64,000 bases of DNA, from NCBI GenBank assembly GCA_910591455.2, contig OU342805.1:26153708-26217707 (forward strand), read 5' to 3'. The first letter of the stretch is position 1; the number at the start of each line of letters is the position of its first letter. The notes beneath the pieces were generated by a model, which saw only the letters and a program-made list of their open reading frames with translations, ran no database searches and was not told the DNA's origin. The stretch comes from Pholis gunnellus (lineage: Eukaryota; Chordata; Actinopteri; Perciformes; Pholidae). Shown here one piece after another: positions 10,261 to 20,507 of the stretch. The position numbers and the translations under genes were made by a program.

Positions 10261-11000
10261 TAGGGGTGTAACAGTTGTAATGGTACATTTCTACTTGATA
10301 TATTTCTACTTAGTATATTGTGTAAATGCCTAAGCACTGCTCTGAACTCAGTACACCTTCACCCTTTGTGTTAACGCACATGCTCAAAGGTATCTTACTG
10401 ATTGTTTAATTGAAGTTTGGATATTCTTATGTGTATCTTATATTGTTATGAAATAGAACTTTATAACTCGTTGTAGAACAAGCTATCATAAGCTTGCATC
10501 ATGTAACTTGTGATCCATGCAGCTGACTCCCTGCACACATGTCCTCTTCTTCTTCCTGTTGGATAACAAGTACTTGTTGTATGTTCACATGTTCTACGCC
10601 TGAAGAATAAAACGTATGCATCTGTGTGTCTCTTGTTACACATAAAGCACTTCTTATACTTCTTTAACTGCCACGGCCTGCACCACCTGAAACAGGAAGC
10701 TCCAGTACACAGGCCTCCACGCTTGGTCCCTCTCTTTATAACTCTGTGTGTTTAAGCGGTAGCGCACACTTCTACAGACTCTTTGTGACTCTGTGTAACT
10801 TTGTCTCTTCTTGCAAGAATAAATACTTTTAAAAGACAAGTTCTGTTTGACGATATTCGATATTTTAGAAAGACTCAGCAGCGGGGTTAAATCATTTTTC
10901 CATCTCACGGTTCACAAAATACTCAGTTCGGTTCAATATGATACAGTGGTGCCACGGTTCGGTACGTTTCGGTACGTTTTCAATACTGCAAAAAAGCAGA
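10261..11000. mobile_element. Split hAT-like element: terminus at 10261, continuation near 10908
   Basis: TAGGGGTGTAAC at 10261-10272 resembles the terminus of a common fish nonautonomous hAT element, which normally runs straight into GGTTCACAAAAT. Here that continuation (GGTTCACAAAATACTCAG, then GGTTCGGTACG words) appears only at about 10909. A foreign piece of about 630 bp therefore seems inserted. Family recognition is from memory and the far end of the hAT element is unclear. Confidence 0.35.
10444..10639 (+). mobile_element. Possible solo LTR, Copia-like termini
   Basis: The segment starts TGTTATG, ends GTTACA, and holds an AATAAA polyadenylation signal (GAAGAATAAAACG, about 10601-10613) in its last third, as LTRs do. 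Its length of about 196 bp suits a short LTR. I find no target-site duplication and no adjoining retrotransposon ORF, so this is only a candidate within the insert that splits the hAT-like element. Confidence 0.2.
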
Positions 11001-11549
11001 AATGCCAAATCCTCTGGTGAGACTCTGAAGGGGTCTGAAGGTCTGAAGCTTTGTGTAGTCGGTGACGTCCGGCCGTCTGTTGACAGAGGAACAGCGGGAG
11101 CTTCGGACATTCGATTCTCCGTTTGGGCTTTTGTTTTCTTTAAGCAGGAGTTATGGTCTGAAGAAATGGGCTCATGAGGGAGTAGTGTCACAGGGCTCAA
11201 TAGCATGAAGCATGTTAGTATAGCCTGGTTTATCACTCAGAGTAGGGCTCATATCCACGGCAATACATATAAGAATCCCCGTAGCGATTGCTTTAGCCCT
11301 GTTTGAATCGGTAGGGAGTAGCTAGCTAAACGCTGCGGGGAGAGTTCGTAGCGTGTGTGCTGTTTGGGAAACGGAACTTCTGTTCAAAGTGAGAATCGCC
11401 CCCCCCCCCCAATGTGCTTCTCAACCGCCTCCAAAACAGAACAGCTGGTTCAAGTCAAAATCAAAAGGATTTATTTTCCCACAAACGCAAAAACAGTTAC
11501 AAACCGAATCACTCTATTAATAATCTAATGTTCCATGAAACACAGATTT
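11001..11549. other. Spacer between the split hAT element and the truncated TRIM promoter
   Basis: No gene is recognised. A C run of 12 lies at 11399-11410. The remainder is mixed sequence that may include the distal part of the hAT-like element. Recognisable TRIM-flank homology resumes at about 11550. Confidence 0.5.
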
Positions 11550-11702
11550 ACACTTGTGCTACAAGTCAGGACAGTTAAGCAGCATTCATCAGAGGTGTGC
11601 CAAAGCTCCACCCCTCACCTGACTCACCTCAGACAAACCCGGAAACATCTTGTGATTCTTCCTCACTAAAGAGACACACAGACTGAGAGAGAGACGATCA
11701 GC
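11550..11702 (+). pseudogene. Truncated third copy of the TRIM promoter/exon 1 region
   Basis: It reads TGTGCTACAAGT, AGTTAAGCAGCATTCATC, AGGTGTGCCAAAGCTCC, CTCACTAAAGAGACACACAG and GAGACGATCA in the same order as 7108-7251 and as 12108-12247. It then stops dead and joins, within one or two bases of shared sequence, to the far-upstream start of the next flank (GCATCCAAATGTCC at 11701). No coding exon follows, so this is the remnant of another TRIM copy removed by recombination. Its divergence from both intact copies is greater than the divergence between them. Confidence 0.75.
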
Positions 11703-12360
11703 ATCCAAATGTCCAGTGGACGAATGCATTGGATGAGAGTATTCTCATAGAGGGGGCGCTGCCTGTGCTCATAGAACCTGGGTTACAGTATTGTAACCTC
11801 TGTTACATTATTTCAATGAATAGTAAGGGAGAGGGACAAATATTGTCATGTGTTTTGATTATTGAAATATTCGGACATAATCATGATTGATCATGAGTGA
11901 ACCTATAGAGACTTGTTGTGTCACAGTCTAAATGAAACAGACCCATCCTTGATATCTGTCGGTAGAGTGAATAACATTCTTCCAAAATGTCCTAGTGTAG
12001 CCCTTCACATTCAGAGTTCCATTTCCGATGATATTCCATAGCTGCTGTCACTGACACCATCAGTCTACCTATCCAGCAGTGAATCTGTGGTTTGGAAACA
12101 CACCCCTGTGCTACAAGTGAGGCCAGTTAAGCAACAACAATCATCAGAGGTGTGCCAAAGCTCCACCCCTCACCTGAGACAAACAAGGAAACATCTTGTT
12201 ATTCTTCCTCACTAAAGAGACACAGACTGAAAGAGAGAGACGATCAGATTCACCTTCAGACCAAACTAACAACTTCCTCTGAGTGAGTTCATCTACAGGA
12301 GAGAAAAGAGGAAAACTACAACACTGCTGCTTCAACCTGCTGACGCTCCACACACTGAAT
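11701..12360 (+). promoter_or_regulatory. TRIM gene 2 5' flank and noncoding exon 1 (duplicated block)
   Basis: Nearly identical to 6700-7367. It includes half of an inverted repeat of the upstream mobile element, with GGTTACAGTATTGTAACC at 11781-11798. It ends at the splice donor CACACTGAAT|GTGAGT (12360/12361). Because the flank is shared, both genes probably have the same basal regulation. Exact promoter elements cannot be assigned by eye. Confidence 0.6.
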
Positions 12361-12883
12361 GTGAGTTTGACTAAAGTCAGGACTCAAAGATGAAGTAGAT
12401 TTCAGAGGGTCTTTCTCATTTCCTCGTAAGGCTCTGTTCAAACCGCATTACTTAATGACGTTCATGTTTTTTGACTGACTATCAGCTTCATCTAATTCAA
12501 CGGTTTTAATCCTGACATGATGTTTATAAAGCAAACAGCTGCGGATGTCAAATTATTATGTCAATAAGAACATTCTCTGAAATGTAGCACTAATTAACTG
12601 TATTTCATGTTGTTGTCGAGATAGACAGGACTGTGTTTGTGTCTATATAATATATACCAATCAGTCATATATAATATGCATCACTTTTTCCTACATTTGT
12701 AGTGCTTCACACATAAAATATATAAAGTCTAGCCTATGTGTGTGTTAAATAAAAAATGTGTGACATCTGGTCGTTCATGTCACATTATTAATTGTCACAT
12801 TGTGAATTTAATTAATTGTAAATATATAAGTTGCCATGAACTGGAGCCATGACTGATGTACCTTCTGTCTGCTGTGTTTTCAG
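12361..12883 (+). other. TRIM gene 2 5'-UTR intron (523 bp)
   Basis: Donor GTGAGTTTGACTAAAG at 12361; acceptor GCTGTGTTTTCAG ending at 12883. The interior is AT-rich with no repeat or ORF recognised. The first about 15 bp and last about 40 bp match the short intron of gene 1. Confidence 0.75.
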
Positions 12884-12900
12884 CTTCACTCAGAGACAAA

Positions 12901-14280
12901 ATGGCTTCCAGATCAGAGGAGGATCTCTGCTGTCCGGTCTGTCATGAAGTCTTTAGAGATCCTGTTGTTCTGTCATGTAGCCACAGCTTCTGTAAAGACT
13001 GTCTGAAGAGCTGGTGGAGAGAGAAACCAACTCAGGAGTGTCCAGTTTGTAAGAGAAGATCTTCAACGTCAAATCCACCTGTTAGTCTGGTGTTAAAGAA
13101 CCTGTGTGAGTCCTTCTTACAGGAGAGAGATCAGAGAGCTTCAGAGCCTCTCTGCAGTCTGCACTCTGAGAAACTCAAACTCTTCTGTCTGGACCATCAG
13201 CAGCCAGTGTGTCTCGTCTGCAGAGATTCAGAGAAACACAGCGACCACAGATTCAGACCCATCGATGAAGCTGCTCGACCACACAAGAAGAACCTTCAGG
13301 AAGCTCTGGAGCCCTTAAAGGAGAAGTTAAAGGTTTATGAAGAAGTTAAAGTGAAGTCTGATCAAACAGCAGAACACATGAAGGTCCAGGCCCGACGCAC
13401 AGAGAGGAAGATTAAGGAGCAGTTTAAGAAGCTTCACCAGTTTCTAGAGGAGGAAGAGGAGGCCAGGATGGCTGCACTGAGGGAGGAAGAGGAGCAGAAG
13501 AGTCAGATGATGAAGGAGAAGATGGAGGCTCTGAGCAGAGAGATAGCAGCTCTTTCAGACACAGTCAGAGCCACAGAGGACGAGCTGAGAGCTGAAGACG
13601 TCTCATTCCTGAACAACTACAAGGCTGCAGTGGAAAGAGTCCAGCAGCGCCCCCTGCTGGAGGATCCACAGCTGCTCTCAGGAGCTCTGATAGACGAGGC
13701 CAAACACCTGGGCAACCTGGCCTTCAACATCTGGAACAAGATGAAGGACATGGTCTCCTACACTCCTGTGATTCTGGACCCAAACACTGCTCATCCAGAC
13801 CTCATCCTGTCTGAAGATCTGACCAGTGTGAGACGAGGAGAGAGACAGAAGCTTCCTAATAATCCAGAGAGGATTGATAAACGCTGGTCTGTTCTGGGCT
13901 CTGAGGGATTTAACTCAGGGACTCACAGCTGGGATGTCGAGGTAGGAGACAGTACATTCTGGTATCTGGGTGTGTTAGCAGAGTCTGTCCAGAGGAAGGG
14001 ACAAATACAATCTGGATTATGGGGAATATGGTTCTATAAAGGTAAATACTTAACACGGTCATCATCAGCTCCACTCACTGTTCTCAAAGTGCAGAAGAAG
14101 TTCCAGAGGATCAGAGTGAATCTGGACTGGAACAGAGGAAAGCTGTCGTTCTCTGATCCTGATACTAACACACACATACACACCTTCACACACACTTTCA
14201 CTGAGAGGATGTTTCCATACATTGGTTCTGTTCATGAACTAAAGATATTACCGCTGAAGGTCTGTTTGACAGTTGAATAG
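12901..14280 (+). CDS. TRIM gene 2: RING/B-box/coiled-coil/PRY-SPRY E3 ubiquitin ligase, TRIM35-like/A33-like
   Basis: An intact 459-residue tandem paralogue of gene 1 in the same orientation, encoded by one exon. All zinc ligands are kept: RING C11/C14/C26/H28/C31/C34/C47/C50 and B-box 2 C85/H88/C96/H99/C104/C107/H113/H116. The coiled coil spans about 118-265 and PRY-SPRY about 287-459, with LDWNRG and FPYIG conserved. By hand count it differs from gene 1 at about 12 of the first 286 residues (four of them clustered just after the RING, at 52-58) but at about 41 of 174 in PRY-SPRY. The SPRY changes cluster in the loops after VGD, around WFYKGKYLTRSSSAP and at the extreme C-terminus. The start at 12901 has a strong Kozak context and lies 17 bases after the acceptor. 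Predicted role: cytosolic ubiquitin ligase whose SPRY chooses the target. The target and any antiviral function are inference from the family. Confidence 0.93.
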   Translation: MASRSEEDLCCPVCHEVFRDPVVLSCSHSFCKDCLKSWWREKPTQECPVCKRRSSTSNPPVSLVLKNLCESFLQERDQRASEPLCSLHSEKLKLFCLDHQQPVCLVCRDSEKHSDHRFRPIDEAARPHKKNLQEALEPLKEKLKVYEEVKVKSDQTAEHMKVQARRTERKIKEQFKKLHQFLEEEEEARMAALREEEEQKSQMMKEKMEALSREIAALSDTVRATEDELRAEDVSFLNNYKAAVERVQQRPLLEDPQLLSGALIDEAKHLGNLAFNIWNKMKDMVSYTPVILDPNTAHPDLILSEDLTSVRRGERQKLPNNPERIDKRWSVLGSEGFNSGTHSWDVEVGDSTFWYLGVLAESVQRKGQIQSGLWGIWFYKGKYLTRSSSAPLTVLKVQKKFQRIRVNLDWNRGKLSFSDPDTNTHIHTFTHTFTERMFPYIGSVHELKILPLKVCLTVE

Positions 14281-14720
14281 AGCAGTTAGAGACAAAGAGG
14301 TTTACTATACCCAACCTATGAAATATTATAGTTTTTGTAAATATTTTATACATTTTTATAAAAAGACATGACAATATAACACCAGCATTGATTGATTATC
14401 ATTTTGTTTACTGCTCAAAAAACATGTTTAAGTGTTCAGTATGTAGTTAAGCTGCACTAATGTGGTCTCACACTGTACCTCCAAAGAGTTTCATTTTTGT
14501 AATGTTTTGTCTTATCTTGATCTTTTCATTGGGACAGTTATTTCTCCTTGTCCCTGGTCTTTGTTTGGTTTGTTTACCCTTTTCCTTTTTATGGATACTG
14601 TGTAATTTAAAATGTGTTATTCTTTGATTCATATTTTGACCAGTTGAGCCATGAAGACCAGCAATCACTTTGTGGAAGCTGATGAGATTCAAATAAAGTA
14701 GAAATAATCAATAACTGATT
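14281..14720 (+). other. TRIM gene 2 3' UTR with polyadenylation signal
   Basis: The sequence from the stop codon runs to a canonical AATAAA at 14692-14697, preceded by TTTGTGGAAGCTGATGAG, a block also found downstream of gene 1. This supports a 3' UTR of roughly 420-440 bases. No other feature is seen. Confidence 0.65.
14692..14697 (+). terminator. Polyadenylation signal of TRIM gene 2
   Basis: AATAAA in a context (GATTCAAATAAAGTAG) that is homologous to, but better than, the CTCAAAGTAAAG of gene 1. Confidence 0.6.
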
Positions 14721-14823
14721 GTGCATAATTGTTCACTACTGCTGTCTGTTGCTCTCTCGCTCTCTGGTCTCTAGGGTTTATGAGATTCCTTTCACTCGTC
14801 CCATCTGTTTTATGACCACGCTT

Positions 14824-14826
<3 letters not shown>

Positions 14827-14857
<31 letters not shown>
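14827..14857. repeat. (CT)n microsatellite
   Basis: About 15 CT units, just past the TRIM gene 2 3' end. The following 15.0-15.35 kb is also pyrimidine-rich. Confidence 0.95.
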
Positions 14858-14860
<3 letters not shown>

Positions 14861-16710
14861 TTTCTCATCTCGTCGCAGTCCAAAGATCAAATGTTTTATC
14901 AGACGTGAAACTGTCAGGGACCCTTTAGGTCTGCCGCTGACAGCTGTGAGTGGGGAAAGTAATCCAAGCAAACCATTGTTTTTTCCACATGAACCCTCTT
15001 TCTCTGTGTCTCCCTCATCCCGTCTCACTTCCTCCATTGTTCCGCCTTTTCTCTGTTTTGTCTGCCATCCAGTCTCCTCATTGCCCGTGAACTCTCCTGT
15101 TCTCAGACAGGCCTGCGTCCCTCAGGTACAAAGGCATGCAGTCTCTTCCATTAGTCCAATTCCAGGACCTGACATACATCATCACTTTACCTTCCTTCTT
15201 TGCAACCTTTATCTCTCCCTAAGATTACTGTCCGTCCCCTGGCCCCGCTCTGTGCCTATATCCCAGGATTGGAAAAATGTCCCTCAGATATTAGATCTGT
15301 TTTCATCTTTTTCCCTCTTGCTCTTCAGATTCATTCATTCTTTTCCAGGGTCAGATGTGACACATGGTGCCCTGAAACATTCTGTATGAAGTGTATTTAT
15401 TAAACAGAGGCCGCAGGCTGCAGTCAGTGTGGGGTGTTAATGCCTTTTTTTTTTAGAGATTGATTCGCACGTAAATGTAATATTTCTCACTGTCGTTTTC
15501 GTCATAAGAACTTTCAGACAGGAAGCAAATATTAGGAAGCAAAAAAGCAACAAAATATTTGTCTGGACAAGATCGTTTTGTCTGAGCTATCTGCGAATAA
15601 AGGCTTCAACCAATCAAGTTGTGCGGACGGGGGTCGAGTTGGGCCTTTATTTATGAGGATTATAAAACAAACTATGCGGCTCCGTAGTGCGAACAGAGAC
15701 GGTACACTTCATCACTCCTTTCAATCTAGTTTAAAGCAGCACAAACCAGATCCACTCCTTCCATTTTGACTTTTCACAATAAAAGCCAGAAACACGTAAT
15801 ATTTGCAGCCCAGTAATTCACATTTGTGTGTCGATTATTCACCGGTGTGTAAAGGTCTTTAACGGGGTGTGTTTCTCTCCTTATTGCAGATGCATTTCAG
15901 GGATGATCCCACAAAGATGTGCAGGAGACTTTGTGAAACTTTAGCAAACTTTATTCAACTTTAAAAATGAAAACATAAACACCATGGCTCCCTTTGAATG
16001 AAAAAGATCTCTTTTTTGAAACTGGATTAAAGTCTGAATGCGGTTTTAGTAAATTAAGAATGAAATAGATTCATTCTAAATAGATTCTATATAACCTGCA
16101 GGACACATTTGCCCCGAATCTTTTTTTTCTTTATTATTTCATCTTCTGTAAATGTTCTTTCCTGTTTTTTTCCATCTGTCCTGTGGTGGTTACCTTGATG
16201 TGGCCAGTCAGCTGTCATGGACATGAAGACCCAGGTCCTGACAGCAGAGAATGTAAAACAACGTCTGCCGCATCCATACTTTCACGCTCTGCTTTAGTGA
16301 CTCTGGAGCTTCCATGCCAGAGGGGAAAAGGCAGCGATCTGGCAGGCTCCTCGTTAGATACGTATCCCTTACTCTGCTTCCAGAACATACAGTACAGAGG
16401 CACAGATTCCCAGTCGGAGAAGTCTTTGCATTCATTGAGGCTTGAAATTAATTTCAAATGTCTTTACAAGAGAATCCAGCTGGGCAAAGAGAGCGAGAAA
16501 CAGAGGGCTGATAGAAACTAGGCAAGGAATTCACTGACGTGCACGCATGGATAATCATGCATATTCATAATCATGATGATACTACAGCACTGCACGATGT
16601 GAGGAAACAATATCGTCTCAGAATAACAAACAGACAAAATGACCTCGACAAAGAGCGGCTCTGATGCATTCTGGTTACATCGGTTGTATGAGTTGAAGAG
16701 GATATAGCTC
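14858..16710. other. Intergenic sequence, no gene recognised
   Basis: Pyrimidine-rich for its first 500 bp, then ordinary unique sequence. The 147-codon open frame at 14946-15389 is Ser/Pro/Phe-biased by the CT-rich composition and has no domain. The 112-codon frame near 16183-16521 is likewise unrecognised. Confidence 0.5.
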
Positions 16711-16890
16711 CACCGGGGGCGTCCTGGTGGTCTGAGGGTTAAAGCACTGATCATGTCACCACCATGTCCCTGGTTTGAGTCTAGTGGAGGTCCTTCTGCT
16801 GCATTTCATCTCCCATCTCCCTCCTCTCGTTTCCTCATAGTGTTCTACTGTCGCTATTGGATAGAAAGGCCAACATTCTATGGTTAATGA
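16711..16890 (+). mobile_element. tRNA-derived SINE
   Basis: Box A-like TGGTCTGAGGG at 16728-16738 and box B GGTTTGAGTCT at 16772-16782 are correctly ordered with tRNA-like spacing. They are followed by the TGCTGCATTTCATCTCCC... CTACTGTCGCTATTGGATAGAAAGGCC body and tail typical of a fish tRNA-SINE. The head begins GGGGGCGTCCTGGTGGTCTGAGGG. The copy is diverged, with no clear target-site duplication. Confidence 0.8.
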
Positions 16891-17599
16891 CAACAGTTAG
16901 ATGTTAAACAAAACCAAGAGTCTGCAGCCGTGCTAGTGGCTTTGTGAGGCTGTCCTTTAGTTACTTGTTGATAGGAAGTCAATGTAGGATAAATGCCAGT
17001 CAGTAAAGAGTTTGTATAATAGGAATTCAAAAGACCGTTAGTCCAAGTTACACGTCATAACGAAGCTCATGATCTTTGAAATGTTGAAAGAAATGCTTTG
17101 CATTGTTTTTAGGTACAGGTGAGACATGAAATATAATCCAGGAAGTCAAGTTGGATTTACAGGTTTAATGAGTTAATCACAAGCCAAACCTACTGCACAA
17201 CAGTGTTTAATACTCACAGAGACCATTTTATTATGGAAAGATATCAAAGGTATTTCTGGGTCCCATGGCATCAACCTGTGGTTGCATATTGTGGCGCTAA
17301 TTGCTTTCCCATCTGTCGGGCGTTGTTTTCAGGATATGATGCATTGCGCTACGTCTTTATATAAAAGGCAAAAATTCCAGAGAAACACTTTCAAAAGAAT
17401 GTTAAAAACATTCATTTTGGATGACGAAGGTAAATAATTTCCTCATCATTTATCTCATTAGCCCTGTCTCACAAAAATAATGTTCCAATGCAACAAAACT
17501 ACATTGTGACTTGTGTTTTAAGGGAAACGTATCTGGTCGTGGATGTCATTTGCTTTATACTGATTACAGATAAGTTCAAAATGAATCTCTGCACTAAAG
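16891..17599. other. Intergenic sequence, nothing supported
   Basis: Unique-looking AT-rich sequence without ORF, RNA gene or clear repeat. Confidence 0.5.
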
Positions 17600-18060
17600 G
17601 GCTTTCACCAGGAGACTGCTGTCCTCGTCCCGTCTGAAGAACTTTTGTAAATGAAACATAATCTACTTTTGTTGCTTTAAGTATGTTTGTTGCCTAATTA
17701 TAACCAAATACTTTTGTTGCTTAAACATAATCAATAACTTTTGTTGCAGTTTTGTTTTGTATTGTGTCAGTATTGTAGTCGTTTTATTTTAAATTTTGGC
17801 AAGTAGTTTTGTAGCTTAAGCCTTTCAAAGTAGGTTTGTAATCATTTAGTTTTGCTTGGTTGAAATTCACAACAGTAACTACGTGTTTCAAACTGTTTCA
17901 AGCTGTTTCAAGCTGCGACCGTGATCCAAGAGGAAACAAGTTTCCCTCAAAACATATATGAGAGTGCACTGTTAGGGTTAGGGTTGAGAGTGCACTGTTG
18001 TAGGAGGCTGTGTTACCTTCAGGGACCTCAAATGGTGTCAATACGAACAAGTGTCTCATA
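17600..18060. repeat. Dispersed repeat family H, copy 1
   Basis: It shares with 57400-57850 the ordered words TGTTGCCTAA, AACCAAATA/AACCAAGTA, AAGCTGCGACC...GATCCA(A/G)GAG, GAGAGTGCA and GTAGGAGGC. It contains three repeated TTTCAA(A/G)CTG units near 17887-17915 and a short GTTAGGGTTAGGGTTGAG. The family's nature is unknown to me. Confidence 0.4.
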
Positions 18061-18595
18061 TTAACGAAGCAACATTGAAATACATCACAGCCTACTTAAG
18101 CAACGGTTTACCTCAACACTCTTGGACAGAAAGACTGAATCTCTACGATACAGAACAGGAAATCCAATTATTAACTGTATAGCAAATACTGTGATTCTGG
18201 CAATGTATGCTGTTTGCCTTCTGGCACAACCACTGCTGAAACGTGTTTTTAATGGAAACACCACTCTCTGGGGCTGTGGATGATGTATCCCTTCACTTAA
18301 AAGTACCAGTTTCACTAGTTCTGACTCGCTGCCAGCACTGCCCTCTGAGCACTAATCAATTGTGTGATTAAGTAACAAGACAGTGCATTATAAGCCGGTC
18401 TAAAGAGTAGAATCGTACTTCAAGAGCACAGGAAGAAATAGTGGATAATGAGAAAAGATGTCATTTGTTAAATTAAGAGCACACTTCCCCCCACAAAGGG
18501 CACAGGAAGTTGGCATATTGAACAATTTCACAGCCGAACTGCTCAATTTAAAGGCAACTTTTAGTTTTAATGCCTCAGCGCTGGCGACAGCAGTG

Positions 18596-18930
18596 ACCAG
18601 AGGCATTTAGATTGTGTCCGTCTGTCCGCACTCACGTACGTCTTTGTGGTTCATTCATTGTGAGCTTCTTCACAGAAGGGAAAGCCTGGAGGGATCTTCT
18701 TCAAATACGGCACAAACATCCACCTGGACCCACGGATGAGAAGGATTCGAATGTGGGGTTCAAAGGTCACTGTGACCTCAGAAACCACCTTTGTGGCCAT
18801 AACTCTAGATATAGATATAGAGACATATGCTAAATAGGACTTTTTTTCTCATAATAGAATAATAGTGATGACATGTTGGGCAGTGAAGTGAGACATGATA
18901 ACCATGAGGCGGTAATTCTAGTTCCTTGTT
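18596..18930 (+). repeat. Dispersed fish repeat family G
   Basis: It carries GTCCGTCTGTCCGCACTCACG, GGTTCAAAGGTCACTGTGACC, TTGTGGCCATAACTC, CATAATAGAATAATAGTGATG, GGGCAGTGAAG and ACCATGAGGCGGTAATTCTAG in the order of a very common percomorph interspersed repeat. Orientation is arbitrary; the element class is not established. Confidence 0.55.
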
Positions 18931-19874
18931 TTTCTTTTCATTTGCACCACTGGGATTTCATCATTAACACTTCAGGACAAATGAGAACACACGTTTAGGT
19001 TGTGCACTTTTAGTTGTATTGAGACCGATTATAAATGACTGGTTTTCTGAATCATATTCAGGTATCTGTACTTGTTTGGTGCGCTGATGCCTTGAGAAAA
19101 GGGAACTTTAAACTTGCTTGCGGCATTACATCGTTTATTTCTCCACCTCTCAAATCGAGAACGCTCTTAAACTTTCTTGAATTGCGTGTTTTTGTCGGCT
19201 CAGCAATCAACAGCTTTAGCAGGATTGGCCAACAAGTTACTCTCCATCAGACGTATGTGAAACGCTTCTATTCTGATAAATCACGACGTTATGTTCATGT
19301 GTTTAAGGTCAGATTACAGTCCTGGTTAATTCGGCGACACCTGTGGTTTCATCAAGTTCAGTTCATACTGCAGCAAACAGTGTTTATACAGAGAGATCAT
19401 TACTGAATGTAAATACATGGGCTTCAAACACAGGGTATGAGTTCATACCGATATCTGCAGGATTATAACTTTGATAACAGTAAATGAGCTCTTGTTTACA
19501 CCGTTGTCTCTCAGCTGGACATGTATTTGCTTTTCATCCCCAGAAGACTTGATGTTCGGAGCACAGCTTGTCCCCAAGTTACAATCCGGATCTCACATGT
19601 AAACACATGAATTTTCATTACAATAGAATGTGATGTCACCGTATATCATAATAATAATAATGCTTTGTGTTCTTACAGCGTTCGCTAAAACTCTGCTCTC
19701 GGTCACATAGTCGATTTGAGCAATTGACTGAAACAAAGGATTAATATCATTAACCTGATTACATTGAAATGCAAACATGCTCTGGAGTATTGTTCTGTCA
19801 TATGACTGCATGCATGCACGGCTTTATGTATCTCTCTTTGAGAAAAGCCCCTTGTCCTATGTATTGCATTTCTG

Positions 19875-19876
<2 letters not shown>

Positions 19877-19942
<66 letters not shown>
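19877..19942. repeat. (TG)n microsatellite, 33 units
   Basis: A pure 66-bp TG run. It generates the artificial Cys-Val and Thr-His open frames on the two strands. Confidence 0.98.
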
Positions 19943-19946
<4 letters not shown>

Positions 19947-20059
19947 AAACTATACCTGAAGGTAAACAACAACAAACTATCAACCCCACAGCAGAGAACG
20001 GTCTCCCATTCCCTGGAGCCCATCTGATGCACGGCATGTAAATGACTCACAGTCATTAC

Positions 20060-20094
20060 TCCTCCTCCTCCTCCTCCTCCTCCTCCTCCTCCTC
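20060..20094. repeat. (TCC)n microsatellite
   Basis: About 11-12 trinucleotide units. Frames through it encode only poly-Ser or poly-Glu. Confidence 0.97.
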
Positions 20095-20507
20095 TCTCAT
20101 GCTCAGATTCAACTCCCACAGAATGGAATTCTGTTCAAATGTGACAAAAACAACAACGACGTCAACAAAACATGTAGTTGTTGCTTTTGAAGTCACACGT
20201 CCTGCAGATGTTCTGACATCACGGCTCAGCTTCGCCTCGGCCCTCGACGTGAGGGTTGCCAATCGTGTTATGTTCACCCGTCTTCACATCGTGGACGGCA
20301 TGCTGCTGTGACTCACTGTTGCTCTCCTGCTTCTGAAACTAAAGTCCTTCACTCCTCACCACCGTGAGTTCTTTGGAGCCTTGAGTTCAGCGTAGAGTTC
20401 TAACCATTAAAAAAAAAGAATAGTACGGATTTGTCACAGCTGTTTCTAAACGTACTTGGTTCATTGTATCGGCTTTAGTCAGTGAAGACGTGTAAATGAA
20501 ATGTTTA

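Noticed and set aside
16717..16785. Functional tRNA gene
   Set aside because: Boxes A and B are present but the acceptor and anticodon arms do not fold cleanly, and the sequence continues into a SINE body and tail.
17970..17996. GTTAGGGTTAGGGTTGAG as interstitial telomere sequence
   Set aside because: Only two units and part of a third, within a dispersed repeat; too short to mean a telomere fusion.
19769..20041. Cys-Val and Thr-His repeat proteins over GT runs (also at 28.9 and 57.6 kb)
   Set aside because: Pure dinucleotide microsatellites; the frames have no other coding evidence.
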